From contig NZ_VAUA01000004.1 of assembly GCF_005771405.1 (NCBI RefSeq), positions 1-64,000 on the forward strand: a stretch of DNA of 64,000 bases, given 5' to 3'. Under the pieces are notes generated by a model that was not told the origin of the DNA, did not search any database, and was given only the letters and a program-made list of their open reading frames with translations. Source of the stretch: Parasedimentitalea maritima. GTDB taxonomy: Bacteria > Pseudomonadota > Alphaproteobacteria > Rhodobacterales > Rhodobacteraceae. The position numbers were made by a program, and so were the translations under genes. The stretch's first letter is position 1. Each line of letters starts with the position of its first letter. This document shows, piece after piece, positions 51,436 to 60,868 of this stretch.

Positions 51436-52533
51436 ATGACACGAACACTGACCATTCTGGGAATTGAGAGTAGCTGTGACGATACGGCAGCTGCAGTAGT
51501 GCGGCAGGTTGATAGCACGTTGCCGGAGGTCTTATCTTCAATCGTGTTCGGGCAAAGCGAATTGCACAATGCCTATGGTGGCGTGGTACCAGAAATTGCT
51601 GCCCGCGCTCATGCTGAAAAGTTGGATATCTGCGTACGGCAAGCTTTGGATGCGTCCAGGCAAAAGCTGAATGAACTAGATGCAATTGCTGTGACCGCCG
51701 GTCCTGGGCTCATTGGTGGAGTCATGTCGGGCGTCATGTGCGCCAAAGGTATTTCAGCCGCCACCGGATTACCGTTGGTCGGGGTCAATCACCTAGCAGG
51801 CCACGCACTCACGCCAAGGCTAACCGATGGCATTTCTTATCCCTATTTAATCTTGCTCGTCTCTGGCGGTCACTGCCAATATCTAATTGCGCGTGGACCC
51901 GACGACTTCACCCGCCTTGGCGGCACCATTGACGACGCTCCAGGCGAGGCATTTGACAAAACTGCTCGCTTGCTGGGGTTACCACAACCCGGCGGACCAG
52001 CAGTTCAGGCCGAGGCCGCTTTTGGCGATCCGAAGCGGTTTCGATTTCCGCGACCAATGCTGGATCGCCCGGACTGCAACCTATCCTTTTCGGGATTGAA
52101 AACTGCGTTGATGCGAATGCGTGACCAGGTCGCCGCCCCAAAGGGGGGGCTAACCCGTCAAGATCGCGCCGATCTATGCGCTGGATTTCAGGCTGCCGTC
52201 GTTGACGTTTTAGCTGCCAAAACTCGACGCGCCATAAGTCTATATTTGTTGGAAAACCCTGCAACTCCCACCTTGGCTGTTGCTGGAGGTGTAGCTGCAA
52301 ACACTGCAATACGTTCCAAGTTAGAGACTGTTTGTACCGAAATGGGCGCCTTTTTCACCGCTCCGCCACTGCAACTTTGCACAGATAATGCAGCTATGAT
52401 TGCCTATGCTGGATTGGAACGCTTTAAAGCTGGGGCATCAGATGGGATGGACCTAACTGCACGACCACGATGGCCCTTGGATCTAAATAGCCCGTCAATG
52501 CTTGGCAGCGGTCGCAAAGGTGCCAAGGCATGA
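51436..52533 (+). CDS. tsaD: TsaD, tRNA threonylcarbamoyladenosine synthase subunit
   Basis: This 365 aa protein has [16 protein letters not shown] at the start and the metal-binding region [33 protein letters not shown] and [11 protein letters not shown] are also diagnostic. It transfers the threonylcarbamoyl group to A37 of ANN-decoding tRNAs together with TsaB and TsaE. It diverges from hemD and overlaps gpsA by 4 bp. Confidence 0.96.
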   Translation: MTRTLTILGIESSCDDTAAAVVRQVDSTLPEVLSSIVFGQSELHNAYGGVVPEIAARAHAEKLDICVRQALDASRQKLNELDAIAVTAGPGLIGGVMSGVMCAKGISAATGLPLVGVNHLAGHALTPRLTDGISYPYLILLVSGGHCQYLIARGPDDFTRLGGTIDDAPGEAFDKTARLLGLPQPGGPAVQAEAAFGDPKRFRFPRPMLDRPDCNLSFSGLKTALMRMRDQVAAPKGGLTRQDRADLCAGFQAAVVDVLAAKTRRAISLYLLENPATPTLAVAGGVAANTAIRSKLETVCTEMGAFFTAPPLQLCTDNAAMIAYAGLERFKAGASDGMDLTARPRWPLDLNSPSMLGSGRKGAKA

Positions 52534-53492
52534 GCGTTTCTGTCCTAGGAGCAGGAGCCTTTGGCACGGCTTTGGCGATCTCTCTTGCGAGTAATGGTCC
52601 AGTGAAATTGTGGGCCCGCAATCAGGATCTGGCTTCGGACATACAGACCACGCGCGTCAACAAGAGCCGACTACCCGGAGTCGTTTTGCCTGACGATCTA
52701 ACTATCACATCAGATTTAAACGCTGCGGTGGATAGTCGGATCTTGTTGCTAGCTGTACCAATGCAAAAGCTACGCACTGTACTGGAACAAAACAGCCAAT
52801 CTCTGAGCGATAAAACTCTGGTGGCTTGCTGCAAAGGGATAGAATTGAACACCGGTATAGGACCTATTTCGGTGATACGCGAATCCTTACCTGATGCGCG
52901 CCCAGCGCTATTAACCGGACCCAGTTTTGCCGCAGACATTGCCCGTGGCCTCCCGACTGCGCTGACCTTGGCCTGCGAGGACGCCAATCTGGGCAAATTG
53001 TTGCAACAGCAGCTGACCACCACAAATTTACGCCTATACCGAACCACTGATACCATAGGCGCCGAACAAGGTGGCGCGTTGAAGAACGTAATGGCGATTG
53101 CCTGCGGTGCGGTGATTGGTGCGGGGTTGGGTGACAGCGCGCGAGCCGCATTGATGACCAGAGGTTATGCAGAAATGCAGCGAATGGCCATGGCATGTGG
53201 TGCCCGGCCTGAAACTCTGGCGGGTCTATCTGGGTTTGGCGATCTGACATTGACCTGTAGCTCTGATCTATCGCGCAACTACCAGCTTGGACTGGCAATT
53301 GGCCGTGGGGAAACATTTGATCCGTCAGTAACCGTCGAAGGGGCAGCCACCGCACGCGCCGCCGCCGCAAAGGCCGATGAAATGAAAATCGACATGCCAA
53401 TCACCCAAACGGTAACCAATTTGGTCAGCCAGCGCTTGACGATTGCCGATGCAGCGGCTCAATTATTAGCAAGACCATTAAAAGAGGAATAA
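52530..53492 (+). CDS. gpsA: Glycerol-3-phosphate dehydrogenase (NAD(P)+)
   Basis: This 320 aa cytosolic enzyme has the nucleotide-binding start [19 protein letters not shown], the catalytic lysine in [13 protein letters not shown] and [11 protein letters not shown]. It reduces dihydroxyacetone phosphate to glycerol-3-phosphate for phospholipids. It overlaps tsaD by 4 bp. Confidence 0.96.
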   Translation: MSVSVLGAGAFGTALAISLASNGPVKLWARNQDLASDIQTTRVNKSRLPGVVLPDDLTITSDLNAAVDSRILLLAVPMQKLRTVLEQNSQSLSDKTLVACCKGIELNTGIGPISVIRESLPDARPALLTGPSFAADIARGLPTALTLACEDANLGKLLQQQLTTTNLRLYRTTDTIGAEQGGALKNVMAIACGAVIGAGLGDSARAALMTRGYAEMQRMAMACGARPETLAGLSGFGDLTLTCSSDLSRNYQLGLAIGRGETFDPSVTVEGAATARAAAAKADEMKIDMPITQTVTNLVSQRLTIADAAAQLLARPLKEE

Positions 53493-53493
53493 A

Positions 53494-53766
53494 ATGCTAA
53501 TTGCTTTGATTGCCCGCGACAAACCCGGTGCCCTTCAAACCCGGCTCGACAATCGCACAGCGCATCTTGCCTATATCGAGGACACCGGTGCAGTTGCCCA
53601 AGCCGGCCCGCTGCTGGATCAAGAAGGCAACATGGTTGGCTCTCTGGTCATTCTGGATGTCGAAGACATGGCCGCCGGGCAAACCTGGGCCGACAATGAC
53701 CCCTATGCCAAGGCCGATCTATTCGAAACTGTTGATCTGATTACCTGGAAGAAGGTCATAGGCTAA
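53494..53766 (+). CDS. YciI-family protein
   Basis: This 90 aa protein is a ferredoxin-like YCII domain (LIALIARDKPGALQTR; HLAYIEDTGAVAQAGPLLD; ADNDPYAKADLF) with conserved His and Asp. The function of most family members is unknown. It is one base after gpsA, with GAGGAA upstream, and its TAA overlaps the EVE gene start. Confidence 0.9.
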   Translation: MLIALIARDKPGALQTRLDNRTAHLAYIEDTGAVAQAGPLLDQEGNMVGSLVILDVEDMAAGQTWADNDPYAKADLFETVDLITWKKVIG

Positions 53767-54188
53767 TGGCATACTGGCTGTTCAAATCCGAACCTTCAAC
53801 TTGGGGCTGGGATAACCAGTTGGCCAAAGGCGATGTGGGTGAGGAATGGGACGGTGTACGCAATTATCAAGCCCGTAATTTTATGCGCGAGATGAAAGTG
53901 GGCGACCGTGGTTTCTTTTATCATTCGCAAAAAGAAAAGTCGGTCGTTGGTATTGTTGAGGTTTGTGCCGAGGCGCATCCTGACAGCACCACTGATGATG
54001 ATCGCTGGGAATGCGTGGATATCAAAGCCGTACGCGGTTTTGTGCAGCCAGTGACCCTTGATCAGATAAAGAGTGATCCACGATTGGTAGATATGGTTCT
54101 GGTTCGAAACTCTCGCCTATCGGTACAACCTGTAAGCCCAAGTGAGTGGAGCGCGATCTGCGCTTTGGGCAAGACGGATGCCGCCTAA
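53766..54188 (+). CDS. EVE-domain protein
   Basis: This 140 aa protein is a full EVE domain (YWLFKSEPSTWGWDNQ; GVRNYQARNFMREMKVGDRGFFYHS; WECVDIKAV). EVE domains are PUA-like and bind modified bases in DNA or RNA. The gene commonly follows the yciI homologue in alphaproteobacteria. It ends the tsaD operon. Confidence 0.92.
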   Translation: MAYWLFKSEPSTWGWDNQLAKGDVGEEWDGVRNYQARNFMREMKVGDRGFFYHSQKEKSVVGIVEVCAEAHPDSTTDDDRWECVDIKAVRGFVQPVTLDQIKSDPRLVDMVLVRNSRLSVQPVSPSEWSAICALGKTDAA

Positions 54189-54244
54189 TCTGCCGTGCAG
54201 GAATAGTGGCTCTGACATCTTGCGGTTTGGGGAAATGTGAAAAA

Positions 54245-54273
54245 GGGAAGGTCCGATTGCTCAGGACCTTCCC
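54245..54273 (+). terminator. Hairpin after the tsaD-gpsA-yciI-EVE operon
   Basis: GGGAAGGTCC (54245-54254) pairs perfectly with GGACCTTCCC (54264-54273), 56 bp after the stop. There is an A-run before it, and only a short T/C tract after. Confidence 0.65.
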
Positions 54274-54411
54274 TCTCACCCCGCGTGCTCCCAATCCACC
54301 ACACGCGTATGAAATATCTGGTTCCTGGCCATCCTGACCGTGATACATTGATAGACTGAACCAAACCGATTCCGCAAAGCAATTGCTGTTACAATACCGC
54401 TAAAATGCAAT

Positions 54412-54433
54412 ACGCCCGCGCAGTGGCGGGCGT
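54412..54433 (-). terminator. Terminator after the DUF2853 gene
   Basis: ACGCCCGC (54412-54419) pairs with GCGGGCGT (54426-54433), 24 bp after the minus-strand stop, and the minus strand continues with ATTGCATTTT. Confidence 0.7.
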
Positions 54434-54457
54434 AGATATCATTGAACGCAGACGGGT

Positions 54458-54799
54458 TTAGCCGTAGACGGACTCTTTGCCAAAATGCTTGGTCAGCAAA
54501 TAATAGAACACAGCACGGTACTTGTTGCGCTCTGATTTTCCGTAGGTTTCAATTGCTGTGTTGATTCCATCCATCAGTTCAGGACCGTCGGACAGTCCCA
54601 ATTTGTTGATCAGGAAATTCTGTTTTACAGTTTCTAGTTCGCTGTCCTGTGACGCCGCAACTGTTGAAGCATCATCGTTATAGATTGCCGGACCACATCC
54701 AATGGTCACTTTAGTCAGCAAGTCCAAATCAGCGTCCACACCGCATTTATTTTTCAAATCATCCGCATATTGCGCGATCAGATCGTCTCTCTTGCCCAT
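54458..54799 (-). CDS. DUF2853 protein
   Basis: This 113 aa protein begins MGKRDDLIAQYADDLKNKCG and ends ERNKYRAVFYYLLTKHFGKE, the pattern of the small helical DUF2853 family. It has no signal peptide. The role is unknown. It stands alone with its own terminator. Confidence 0.8.
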   Translation of the reverse strand: MGKRDDLIAQYADDLKNKCGVDADLDLLTKVTIGCGPAIYNDDASTVAASQDSELETVKQNFLINKLGLSDGPELMDGINTAIETYGKSERNKYRAVFYYLLTKHFGKESVYG

Positions 54800-54925
54800 G
54801 ATTTTGGTTCCATTAGGATTGTTGAAATTCAGAAATTGTTATGGGATTTCTCCCAGTGCGTTCGATCCTACTTGCACTGGCTTGTTAAACAAAGGGAAAA
54901 CTCGAGTGGCATTCCCCAGTACCAC

Positions 54926-55777
54926 TTACTCTGCTCGCCCCTCGATACGTGCTCGCTGATTAGAAAAGGCGTGATACAGATGATCCATCAACAAACGGAC
55001 ACGTGGGTTATGCAAGATGTCCACATGAGTAAGTGTCCAGATTTCTTTGTCAGGGATCAAGTCAACTTCGGACAGCCTAACGAGGTCACAGTCTCCCTCA
55101 GCCATGAAACAAGGCAACAGTCCAATCCCCTGCCCCCTGCGCAATACATCAGCCACTACCGTTAGTGAATTGGCCAGAAACGCAGGCCTCGCATTCAGCA
55201 ATGGTGAAACTGTCGGTGGGTAATCCAAAGCAATCCAACGATCTACGACCGGCCTGTTGCGAAGATAATCGCGCGAACAGTAGGCCGCGAGCGGGCTATC
55301 AGCGACCTTGCGGCCTACTGCCTGCTCAGGTGGATCACTGGTTATACGTACAATGACATCCGCCTCACGCCGATTGACATCGCGAAAGCTGGATGTCGTT
55401 TCGATGGTTAGCTCAATCATTGGGTGGGAACGCATGAAACTATCAAGCGGATTTGCCAGGACTTTGTAATAAAGATCCTCAAGAACAGACAAACGAACAG
55501 GGCCTGCCAGGCTTCCATCTTGCCCAAAAGCCAAGCGGTCAATGGCTTCGACGCCAGCGGTCACACTCTGCGTCAAGTCCATCATGCTTTGACCAAAAGC
55601 CGTCAGGACATATCCCTCTTTGCGGCGCTCAAATAGCGCGCTTCCAAGGTCATCCTCTAACGCTCGAACTCGCCGCGAAACTGTAGCGTGAGTTGTTTTA
55701 AGCTCCGCAGCCGCCGCCCGGATCGAACGTGATTTGGCCATTGCGCGAAAAATACGTAGATCATCCCAATTCTTCAT
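54926..55777 (-). CDS. LysR-family regulator
   Basis: This 283 aa protein has the N-terminal HTH (IRAAAAELKTTHATVSRRVRALEDDLGSALF) and a short effector domain. It begins MKNWDDLRIFRAMAKSRS, close in style to the GST-linked LysR at 37524. It is divergent from the two unknown genes at 55871 and 56175 and is the natural candidate to control them. Confidence 0.9.
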   Translation of the reverse strand: MKNWDDLRIFRAMAKSRSIRAAAAELKTTHATVSRRVRALEDDLGSALFERRKEGYVLTAFGQSMMDLTQSVTAGVEAIDRLAFGQDGSLAGPVRLSVLEDLYYKVLANPLDSFMRSHPMIELTIETTSSFRDVNRREADVIVRITSDPPEQAVGRKVADSPLAAYCSRDYLRNRPVVDRWIALDYPPTVSPLLNARPAFLANSLTVVADVLRRGQGIGLLPCFMAEGDCDLVRLSEVDLIPDKEIWTLTHVDILHNPRVRLLMDHLYHAFSNQRARIEGRAE

Positions 55778-55870
55778 GGATCAAATACTAACCACATCAT
55801 CACATTTTTTGACAGTTCTAATCCACTCTGCAATCAGCGCACATTGGCTTCAGTCAAATATGGAGCCAAC

Positions 55871-56170
55871 ATGACCTACGAAGTTACCCTACTCACTGCG
55901 GATATCCGCGACCCGTTGAATGGTGAAATGAACCTAGGACTGGTTCACAAAGGCACCCAAGCCGCCGAAGTTCAATATCGCTGGACCAAAGAAGAATTCA
56001 CGGCAACCTTTGTCGGCCTTGCACCCACCATGCCTGTCCCAGCGCATCCCACTGAATTCATCGCACGCCCGATCGCGGCCATCCGTTCATTGATGACGCC
56101 AGCGCATCGTTTTCCAAGCGAGGTTTTCAAAGACAACCGCGTTTCAATTGACCTTCAAACCAAAGGATAA
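55871..56170 (+). CDS. Small protein of unknown function
   Basis: This 99 aa cytosolic protein begins at ATG 55871, with GGAG 6-9 bp upstream; an in-frame upstream start at 55844 is less likely. It reads as a compact beta-rich protein (YEVTLLTADIRDPLNGEMNLGLVHKG). I do not recognise a family. It precedes the secreted-protein gene by 4 bp, so the two probably share an mRNA. Confidence 0.6.
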   Translation: MTYEVTLLTADIRDPLNGEMNLGLVHKGTQAAEVQYRWTKEEFTATFVGLAPTMPVPAHPTEFIARPIAAIRSLMTPAHRFPSEVFKDNRVSIDLQTKG

Positions 56171-56174
56171 AGAT

Positions 56175-56825
56175 ATGAAACTTCTCAAAACATTTGTTGC
56201 GGCAGGTTTCCTTACAGTTGGCGTTAACGCCGCCACCGCCAGCCAATCAAACGCCATTGTCGCTCTGTATAGTGGAACCAACGGCCTCACCGCACAAACC
56301 GCCCAAGATCTGGGTTGTTCAGTCTATCGAAGCGGTCCGATATTCGCCCAACAGGGATCTCTTAAGGTCGACGACCCAACTAGTTATGCCGTTTTGACAT
56401 GCGACAATCCGGTTTTGGAAAACGCTGGCTCTCGCGCTCAACTGAGTGGAACCGTAGCGGTATTCGAGGGGGATCTGTCCCTATTCCCTGCAGCATCTGA
56501 CTCTGCAGGTATTGAAGTGCGTCAGTATATTCTCAAGCTTGGCTACTATAACAACATCGACATCACCCAACGGGATGCAGATTTGACGACCTTGGGTTCC
56601 ATTGCTGAACAACGCGATGGTCACTGGATCAACGAGGCTTTCTTGAACGTCGATGATGCGATGGGTATCGCCACGCCAGACGAAGTAGTGATCATTTATT
56701 ATGAAACGGCCGATCAGGCGATAGCGTTTCGCGATAACAATCAGGACATGCTGGAAAAGGTTGGAGCATTTAACCGCACCCATCTGACTGGATTTTCCCA
56801 CCTCATCGGTGCAGCAGCACAGTAA
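56175..56825 (+). CDS. Secreted protein of unknown function
   Basis: This 216 aa protein has a signal peptide (cleavage likely after ATA near residue 21) and no other membrane segment. It contains two cysteines (LGCSVYRS; LTCDNPVL) that could form a disulfide. I do not recognise a family. It shares a transcript with the small gene upstream, and a terminator follows at 56844. Confidence 0.65.
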   Translation: MKLLKTFVAAGFLTVGVNAATASQSNAIVALYSGTNGLTAQTAQDLGCSVYRSGPIFAQQGSLKVDDPTSYAVLTCDNPVLENAGSRAQLSGTVAVFEGDLSLFPAASDSAGIEVRQYILKLGYYNNIDITQRDADLTTLGSIAEQRDGHWINEAFLNVDDAMGIATPDEVVIIYYETADQAIAFRDNNQDMLEKVGAFNRTHLTGFSHLIGAAAQ

Positions 56826-56843
56826 CCAAGTATTCCATGAGAA

Positions 56844-56871
56844 AGGCCGTCGTAGTTACCTACGACGGCCT
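56844..56871. terminator. Bidirectional terminator between the secreted-protein gene and ahcY
   Basis: AGGCCGTCGTAG (56844-56855) pairs perfectly with CTACGACGGCCT (56860-56871) around TTAC. A-run on the left and TCAATATTTA on the right serve both convergent genes. Confidence 0.85.
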
Positions 56872-56894
56872 CAATATTTAAAGCGGTGTTCTAC

Positions 56895-58280
56895 TTAGTA
56901 GCGGTAGTGCTCTGGCTTGAAAGGGCCCTCGGCTGAAACGCCAATGTAGGATGCCTGTTCGTTGCTCAGTGTGCTCAATTTCACGCCGATACGATCCAGG
57001 TGCAGGCGTGCAACTTTTTCGTCCAGGTGCTTGGGCAGAATGTACACATCGTTGTTGTACTCGTCACCCTTGGTCCACAGTTCGATCTGAGCCAGAACCT
57101 GGTTGGTGAACGACGCTGACATCACAAACGATGGGTGGCCAGTGGCGTTGCCGAGGTTCAGCAGACGACCTTCGGACAACAGGATCAAGCGGCTACCCGA
57201 AGGCATCTCGATCATGTCGACCTGTTCTTTGATGTTGGTCCACTTGTGATTTTTCAGGTTTGCGACCTGAATTTCGTTGTCGAAGTGGCCAATATTGCCA
57301 ACAATCGCCATGTCCTTCATCTCGCGCATGTGCTCGATACGGATCACGTCTTTGTTGCCGGTTGTGGTGATAAAGATGTCAGCGCTGTTGACGACGTCTT
57401 CCAGCACAACAACTTCGAAACCGTCCATTGCGGCCTGAAGGGCGCAGATTGGGTCAACTTCGGTGACTTTCACACGGGCTCCAGCGCCGCGTAGCGAAGC
57501 AGCCGAACCTTTTCCAACATCGCCGTAACCACAAACAACAGCAACTTTACCGGCCATCATGGTGTCGGTAGCGCGGCGGATGCCGTCAACCAGCGATTCT
57601 TTACAACCGTATTTGTTGTCGAACTTCGATTTGGTGACCGAGTCGTTCACGTTGATCGCAGGGAAAGGCAGTTGGCCCTGCTTCACCAGTTCATACAGGC
57701 GGTGAACACCAGTGGTAGTTTCTTCCGAAACGCCCTGGATGTCTTCGCGGGTCTTGGTGAACCAGCCCGGGGATGCAGCCATCCGTTTTTTGATCTGGGC
57801 GTGGATCGCCTCTTCCTCTTCTGAGGTTGGGACGCCCAGATCTTCACCAGCTTCGGCACGTGCGCCCAATAGGATGTAGAGCGTGGCATCGCCACCATCA
57901 TCCAAGATCAAGTTCGCACCTTCGGGGAACATGAAAGACTTGTCCAAGTAGTCCCAATGCTCTTCCAGCGTCTGTCCCTTAACAGCAAAAACCGGAATGC
58001 CAGCTTTGGCAATCACTGCAGCTGCGTGATCCTGAGTGGAGAAGATGTTGCACGAAGCCCAGCGCACGTCAGCACCCAACGCTACCAGAGTTTCGATCAG
58101 AACCGCTGTCTGGATCGTCATGTGCAGCGAGCCAGTGATCCGCGAACCTTTCAGAGGTTTGCTGTCACCATATTCAGCGCGCAGAGCCATCAGGCCTGGC
58201 ATTTCTGTTTCAGCGATATCTAACTCTTTGCGGCCAAACTCGGCCAGCGCAATATCCTTGACAAAATAATCTCCGGCCAT
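56895..58280 (-). CDS. ahcY: Adenosylhomocysteinase
   Basis: This 461 aa enzyme begins [19 protein letters not shown] and has the NAD-binding loop [18 protein letters not shown]. The catalytic-region [16 protein letters not shown] and the C terminus ending PFKPEHYRY also match. It splits S-adenosylhomocysteine to adenosine and homocysteine. ATG 58280 has GGAG 8-11 bp upstream; the TTG at 58292 sits in that ribosome site. In many Rhodobacteraceae it lies near regA, as here. Confidence 0.97.
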   Translation of the reverse strand: MAGDYFVKDIALAEFGRKELDIAETEMPGLMALRAEYGDSKPLKGSRITGSLHMTIQTAVLIETLVALGADVRWASCNIFSTQDHAAAVIAKAGIPVFAVKGQTLEEHWDYLDKSFMFPEGANLILDDGGDATLYILLGARAEAGEDLGVPTSEEEEAIHAQIKKRMAASPGWFTKTREDIQGVSEETTTGVHRLYELVKQGQLPFPAINVNDSVTKSKFDNKYGCKESLVDGIRRATDTMMAGKVAVVCGYGDVGKGSAASLRGAGARVKVTEVDPICALQAAMDGFEVVVLEDVVNSADIFITTTGNKDVIRIEHMREMKDMAIVGNIGHFDNEIQVANLKNHKWTNIKEQVDMIEMPSGSRLILLSEGRLLNLGNATGHPSFVMSASFTNQVLAQIELWTKGDEYNNDVYILPKHLDEKVARLHLDRIGVKLSTLSNEQASYIGVSAEGPFKPEHYRY

Positions 58281-58387
58281 CGTCGTCTCCAATCCGGTTT
58301 CTGATAAGTTAGAAAGGCCCTAACATTGCAATGATTGACAAGCAACGAAGATGCCCGGATTGAGTCTCGTAATTCAAATTTGATAAT

Positions 58388-58702
58388 TCAGCTGGCCGTA
58401 CCCTTTGGCCTTTTTGTCGGGCCAATATCAAAATAGTCGGTACCAACTGCTACAATACAACTAATTCCGTTGGCTTGGGTCATCAGCACTGTAAAGGTAC
58501 CAGTCTGATCCGACGACCAGATTTCGACCATAGAGTTTTCCGCCGGCGCGGTTTGAAGCCCGCCTGAGGTCAGTTTTTCTGAGTATTGGTTTTCCAACTG
58601 ATGGATTACATCTTCGCGGACTCCACAGCTGGCGGCAAAGGCCGGTGGCGCTGTTGCAGCCATGCCAAAGATAATGGAAACGCCTAGCAATCGCTTGAAC
58701 AT
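58388..58702 (-). CDS. Small secreted protein
   Basis: This 104 aa protein has a signal peptide (cleavage after AFA near residue 23) and two cysteines in the mature part (C26 and one near ISCIVAVG). It ends in a basic tail. I do not recognise a family. It is upstream of ahcY on the same strand with a 107-bp gap, so co-transcription is possible. Confidence 0.65.
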   Translation of the reverse strand: MFKRLLGVSIIFGMAATAPPAFAASCGVREDVIHQLENQYSEKLTSGGLQTAPAENSMVEIWSSDQTGTFTVLMTQANGISCIVAVGTDYFDIGPTKRPKGTAS

Positions 58703-58911
58703 TACATACTCCTCTTGATACAGGTTCTACGTCCAAAAGGGCTTCCCATGAGGGACTGAACAACCCCTTTGTGTATATAAATATAGTATTTGGGACTCTT
58801 TTTTCAAAGCACGGCGCTTCAACACCTTGTTTCCAAATTGTGATCTTGACCTGAAATCAAGAAGCATTTCGGTGGATTCAGGCCTAATAATTTTTTGGGA
58901 GGAACAACTAA

Positions 58912-59508
58912 ATGGCTAAACCATCGCGCGCCTGGCAACGTATGCTTTCAGGACGTAGACTGGATCTTCTTGATCCTACTCCGGTTGATATAGAAATTGA
59001 TGATATAGCACATGGTTTGGCCTTTGTGGCCCGTTGGAATGGACAAACTAAAGGTGATTTTGCCTATTCAGTAGCCGAGCATTCACTGCTCGTCGAAACT
59101 CTCTTCGGCCGTATCAATCCCAAGGCAGCTGTGAAATGGCGATTGGCCGCGCTGCTACATGATGCTCCGGAATATGTAATCGGAGATATGATCTCACCTG
59201 TTAAAGCCGCTGTTGGCCCATCTTACGGAGAGTTGGACGCTCGCCTGATCGCCGCTATTCACTTAAGATTTGGATTGCCTGCAACTCTTCCAATCACAGT
59301 TAAAAAACAAATCAAAAAGGCCGACCGTATCAGTGCCTGGATGGAGGCAGTACAGATCGCCGGGTTTTCGGAGAAAGAGGCCCACAAACTGTTTGGTAAA
59401 CCTGATCTGGCGCTTATTGGCGATTTGGAAATCCAACTGCGACCGCCGGTCGAGGTCCGTACAAGTTATGTCGCACGGCACCTCGAATTGCTTGCCCAGT
59501 TGGCATAG
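58912..59508 (+). CDS. HD-domain nucleotide phosphohydrolase (YfbR-like)
   Basis: This 198 aa protein has HD-superfamily residues: the first His in AEHSLL, the HD pair in LLHDAPEYVIGDM and a later Asp (KADRISAWMEA). The order resembles YfbR-type 5'-deoxynucleotidases. A strong GGGAGGA site lies 7-13 bp before the ATG. It separates ahcY from regA and is convergent with regA. Confidence 0.85.
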   Translation: MAKPSRAWQRMLSGRRLDLLDPTPVDIEIDDIAHGLAFVARWNGQTKGDFAYSVAEHSLLVETLFGRINPKAAVKWRLAALLHDAPEYVIGDMISPVKAAVGPSYGELDARLIAAIHLRFGLPATLPITVKKQIKKADRISAWMEAVQIAGFSEKEAHKLFGKPDLALIGDLEIQLRPPVEVRTSYVARHLELLAQLA

Positions 59509-59527
59509 GTAGACATCTGCTTTGCAG

Positions 59528-60082
59528 TTACTTTGGGCTACGTTTTGCAAGAATCCGTTGCAGCGTTCTTCGGTGCATATTCAAACGCCGCGCTGTCTCG
59601 CTGACATTCCGGTCGCATAACTCATAGACACGCTGAATGTGTTCCCAGCGCACGCGGTCGGCGCTCATCGGGTTCTCCGGAGGTGGCGGCAATTCATCAG
59701 GCTGAGCCAGTAATGCATTGGTAATATCAGTGGCATCCGCTGGTTTGCTCAAGTAGTCTGTCGCGCCAATCTTGACCGCGGCCACCGCTGTTGCAATAGC
59801 ACCATATCCAGTCAAAACCACAACTCGGCTGTCAGGGCGTTTCTCGCGTATCACCTCGACAACATCCAACCCATTGCCGTCTTCTAGCCTCAGATCGACA
59901 ACAGCGTAGGCCGGCGTACGCGCAGTGGCAATTGCACGACCTGCGGCGACCGAACCTGCGGTTTCTACTTCGAAACCACGTTTTTCCATCGCCTTGGCCA
60001 ACCGCCGCAGAAAGGGTTCGTCGTCATCAACCAACAATAGGGATTTGTCGGGTCCAATATCCTGCGAGGCAGTTTCGGCCAT
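59528..60082 (-). CDS. regA: RegA/PrrA/ActR redox response regulator
   Basis: This 184 aa protein has a receiver domain with phosphoacceptor D63 (VVDLRLEDGNG) and the acidic pair in LLVDDDEPF. A C-terminal Fis-type helix-turn-helix follows (NVSETARRLNMHRRTLQRILAKR). RegA controls energy and redox genes according to quinone state. It is paired with senC upstream and the divergent regB. Confidence 0.95.
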   Translation of the reverse strand: MAETASQDIGPDKSLLLVDDDEPFLRRLAKAMEKRGFEVETAGSVAAGRAIATARTPAYAVVDLRLEDGNGLDVVEVIREKRPDSRVVVLTGYGAIATAVAAVKIGATDYLSKPADATDITNALLAQPDELPPPPENPMSADRVRWEHIQRVYELCDRNVSETARRLNMHRRTLQRILAKRSPK

Positions 60083-60155
60083 ACTAGGTCCTTTGCGCCA
60101 AAATTAGTCCTACTTGGCCAAGAATATTACCGGGCCTGCATAAAACGTCAAACAA

Positions 60156-60776
60156 CTACATGTTTTCCAAAAAACAACCGACCCGGTCGGCCATTTTCTC
60201 TGGTTCCTCGTCGCGGCGGAAAAACTCTACAAACCCCTGATCGGGCATCACCAAGTATGAAAAGGTCGAGTGATCAACCAGATAGTATTCATCATCAGCA
60301 GGTTGCGCCTTGAAGTAGGTTTTATATGCACGGCTGGCGGCCTTGACCTGCTCTGCTGATCCAGTCAGTCCAATCATGCGTTCATGCAAGTTTTCTGAAA
60401 AATCACCCACAACCTCAGGTGTATCTCGCGCAGGGTCAATCGAGATGAAAACAGGAGTAATACTTTGGCCACGCTCAGCAAGCACATCAACCACTTCGGC
60501 ATTGCGAGCAGTATCCATAGGACAAACGTCTGGGCAAAAGGTATATCCAAAATATATCAACGATGGCTCAGTGATCACATCTTTGTCAGTAACCGTCTCA
60601 CCCTTGGCATTTATCAATTCAAACGGTCCACCAATCTGTGCTGTCCCGCCGGCAATCTGACTGCTACGGCATTGGGCAAACTTGTCGCCATCCTGTCCGC
60701 GTTGGGTCATAACCCAGACACCGCCCAACAGAGCAGCAACGGAAACGGAAGCAATGACGGCATATAAACGGGTCAT
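60156..60776 (-). CDS. senC: SenC/PrrC/SCO-family copper protein
   Basis: This 206 aa protein has one N-terminal membrane anchor (about residues 4-23) and a thioredoxin-like domain. The copper ligands are C81, C85 (FCPDVCPMD) and H169 (VDHSTFSYLV). It delivers copper to cytochrome oxidase and affects RegB signalling. It is divergent from regB. Confidence 0.95.
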   Translation of the reverse strand: MTRLYAVIASVSVAALLGGVWVMTQRGQDGDKFAQCRSSQIAGGTAQIGGPFELINAKGETVTDKDVITEPSLIYFGYTFCPDVCPMDTARNAEVVDVLAERGQSITPVFISIDPARDTPEVVGDFSENLHERMIGLTGSAEQVKAASRAYKTYFKAQPADDEYYLVDHSTFSYLVMPDQGFVEFFRRDEEPEKMADRVGCFLENM

Positions 60777-60868
60777 GAGGTCACACCTTGAAGGCTAAGA
60801 GATATGTTGATCGTTGTTGAAGTCAGACCTATCAACAAATACAGCCGATGCAACCGGAGCTGAGCGTC

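Noticed and set aside
58281-58387. SAH or SAM/SAH riboswitch upstream of ahcY
   Set aside because: I looked for the conserved cores of these riboswitches in the 107-bp leader and did not find them.
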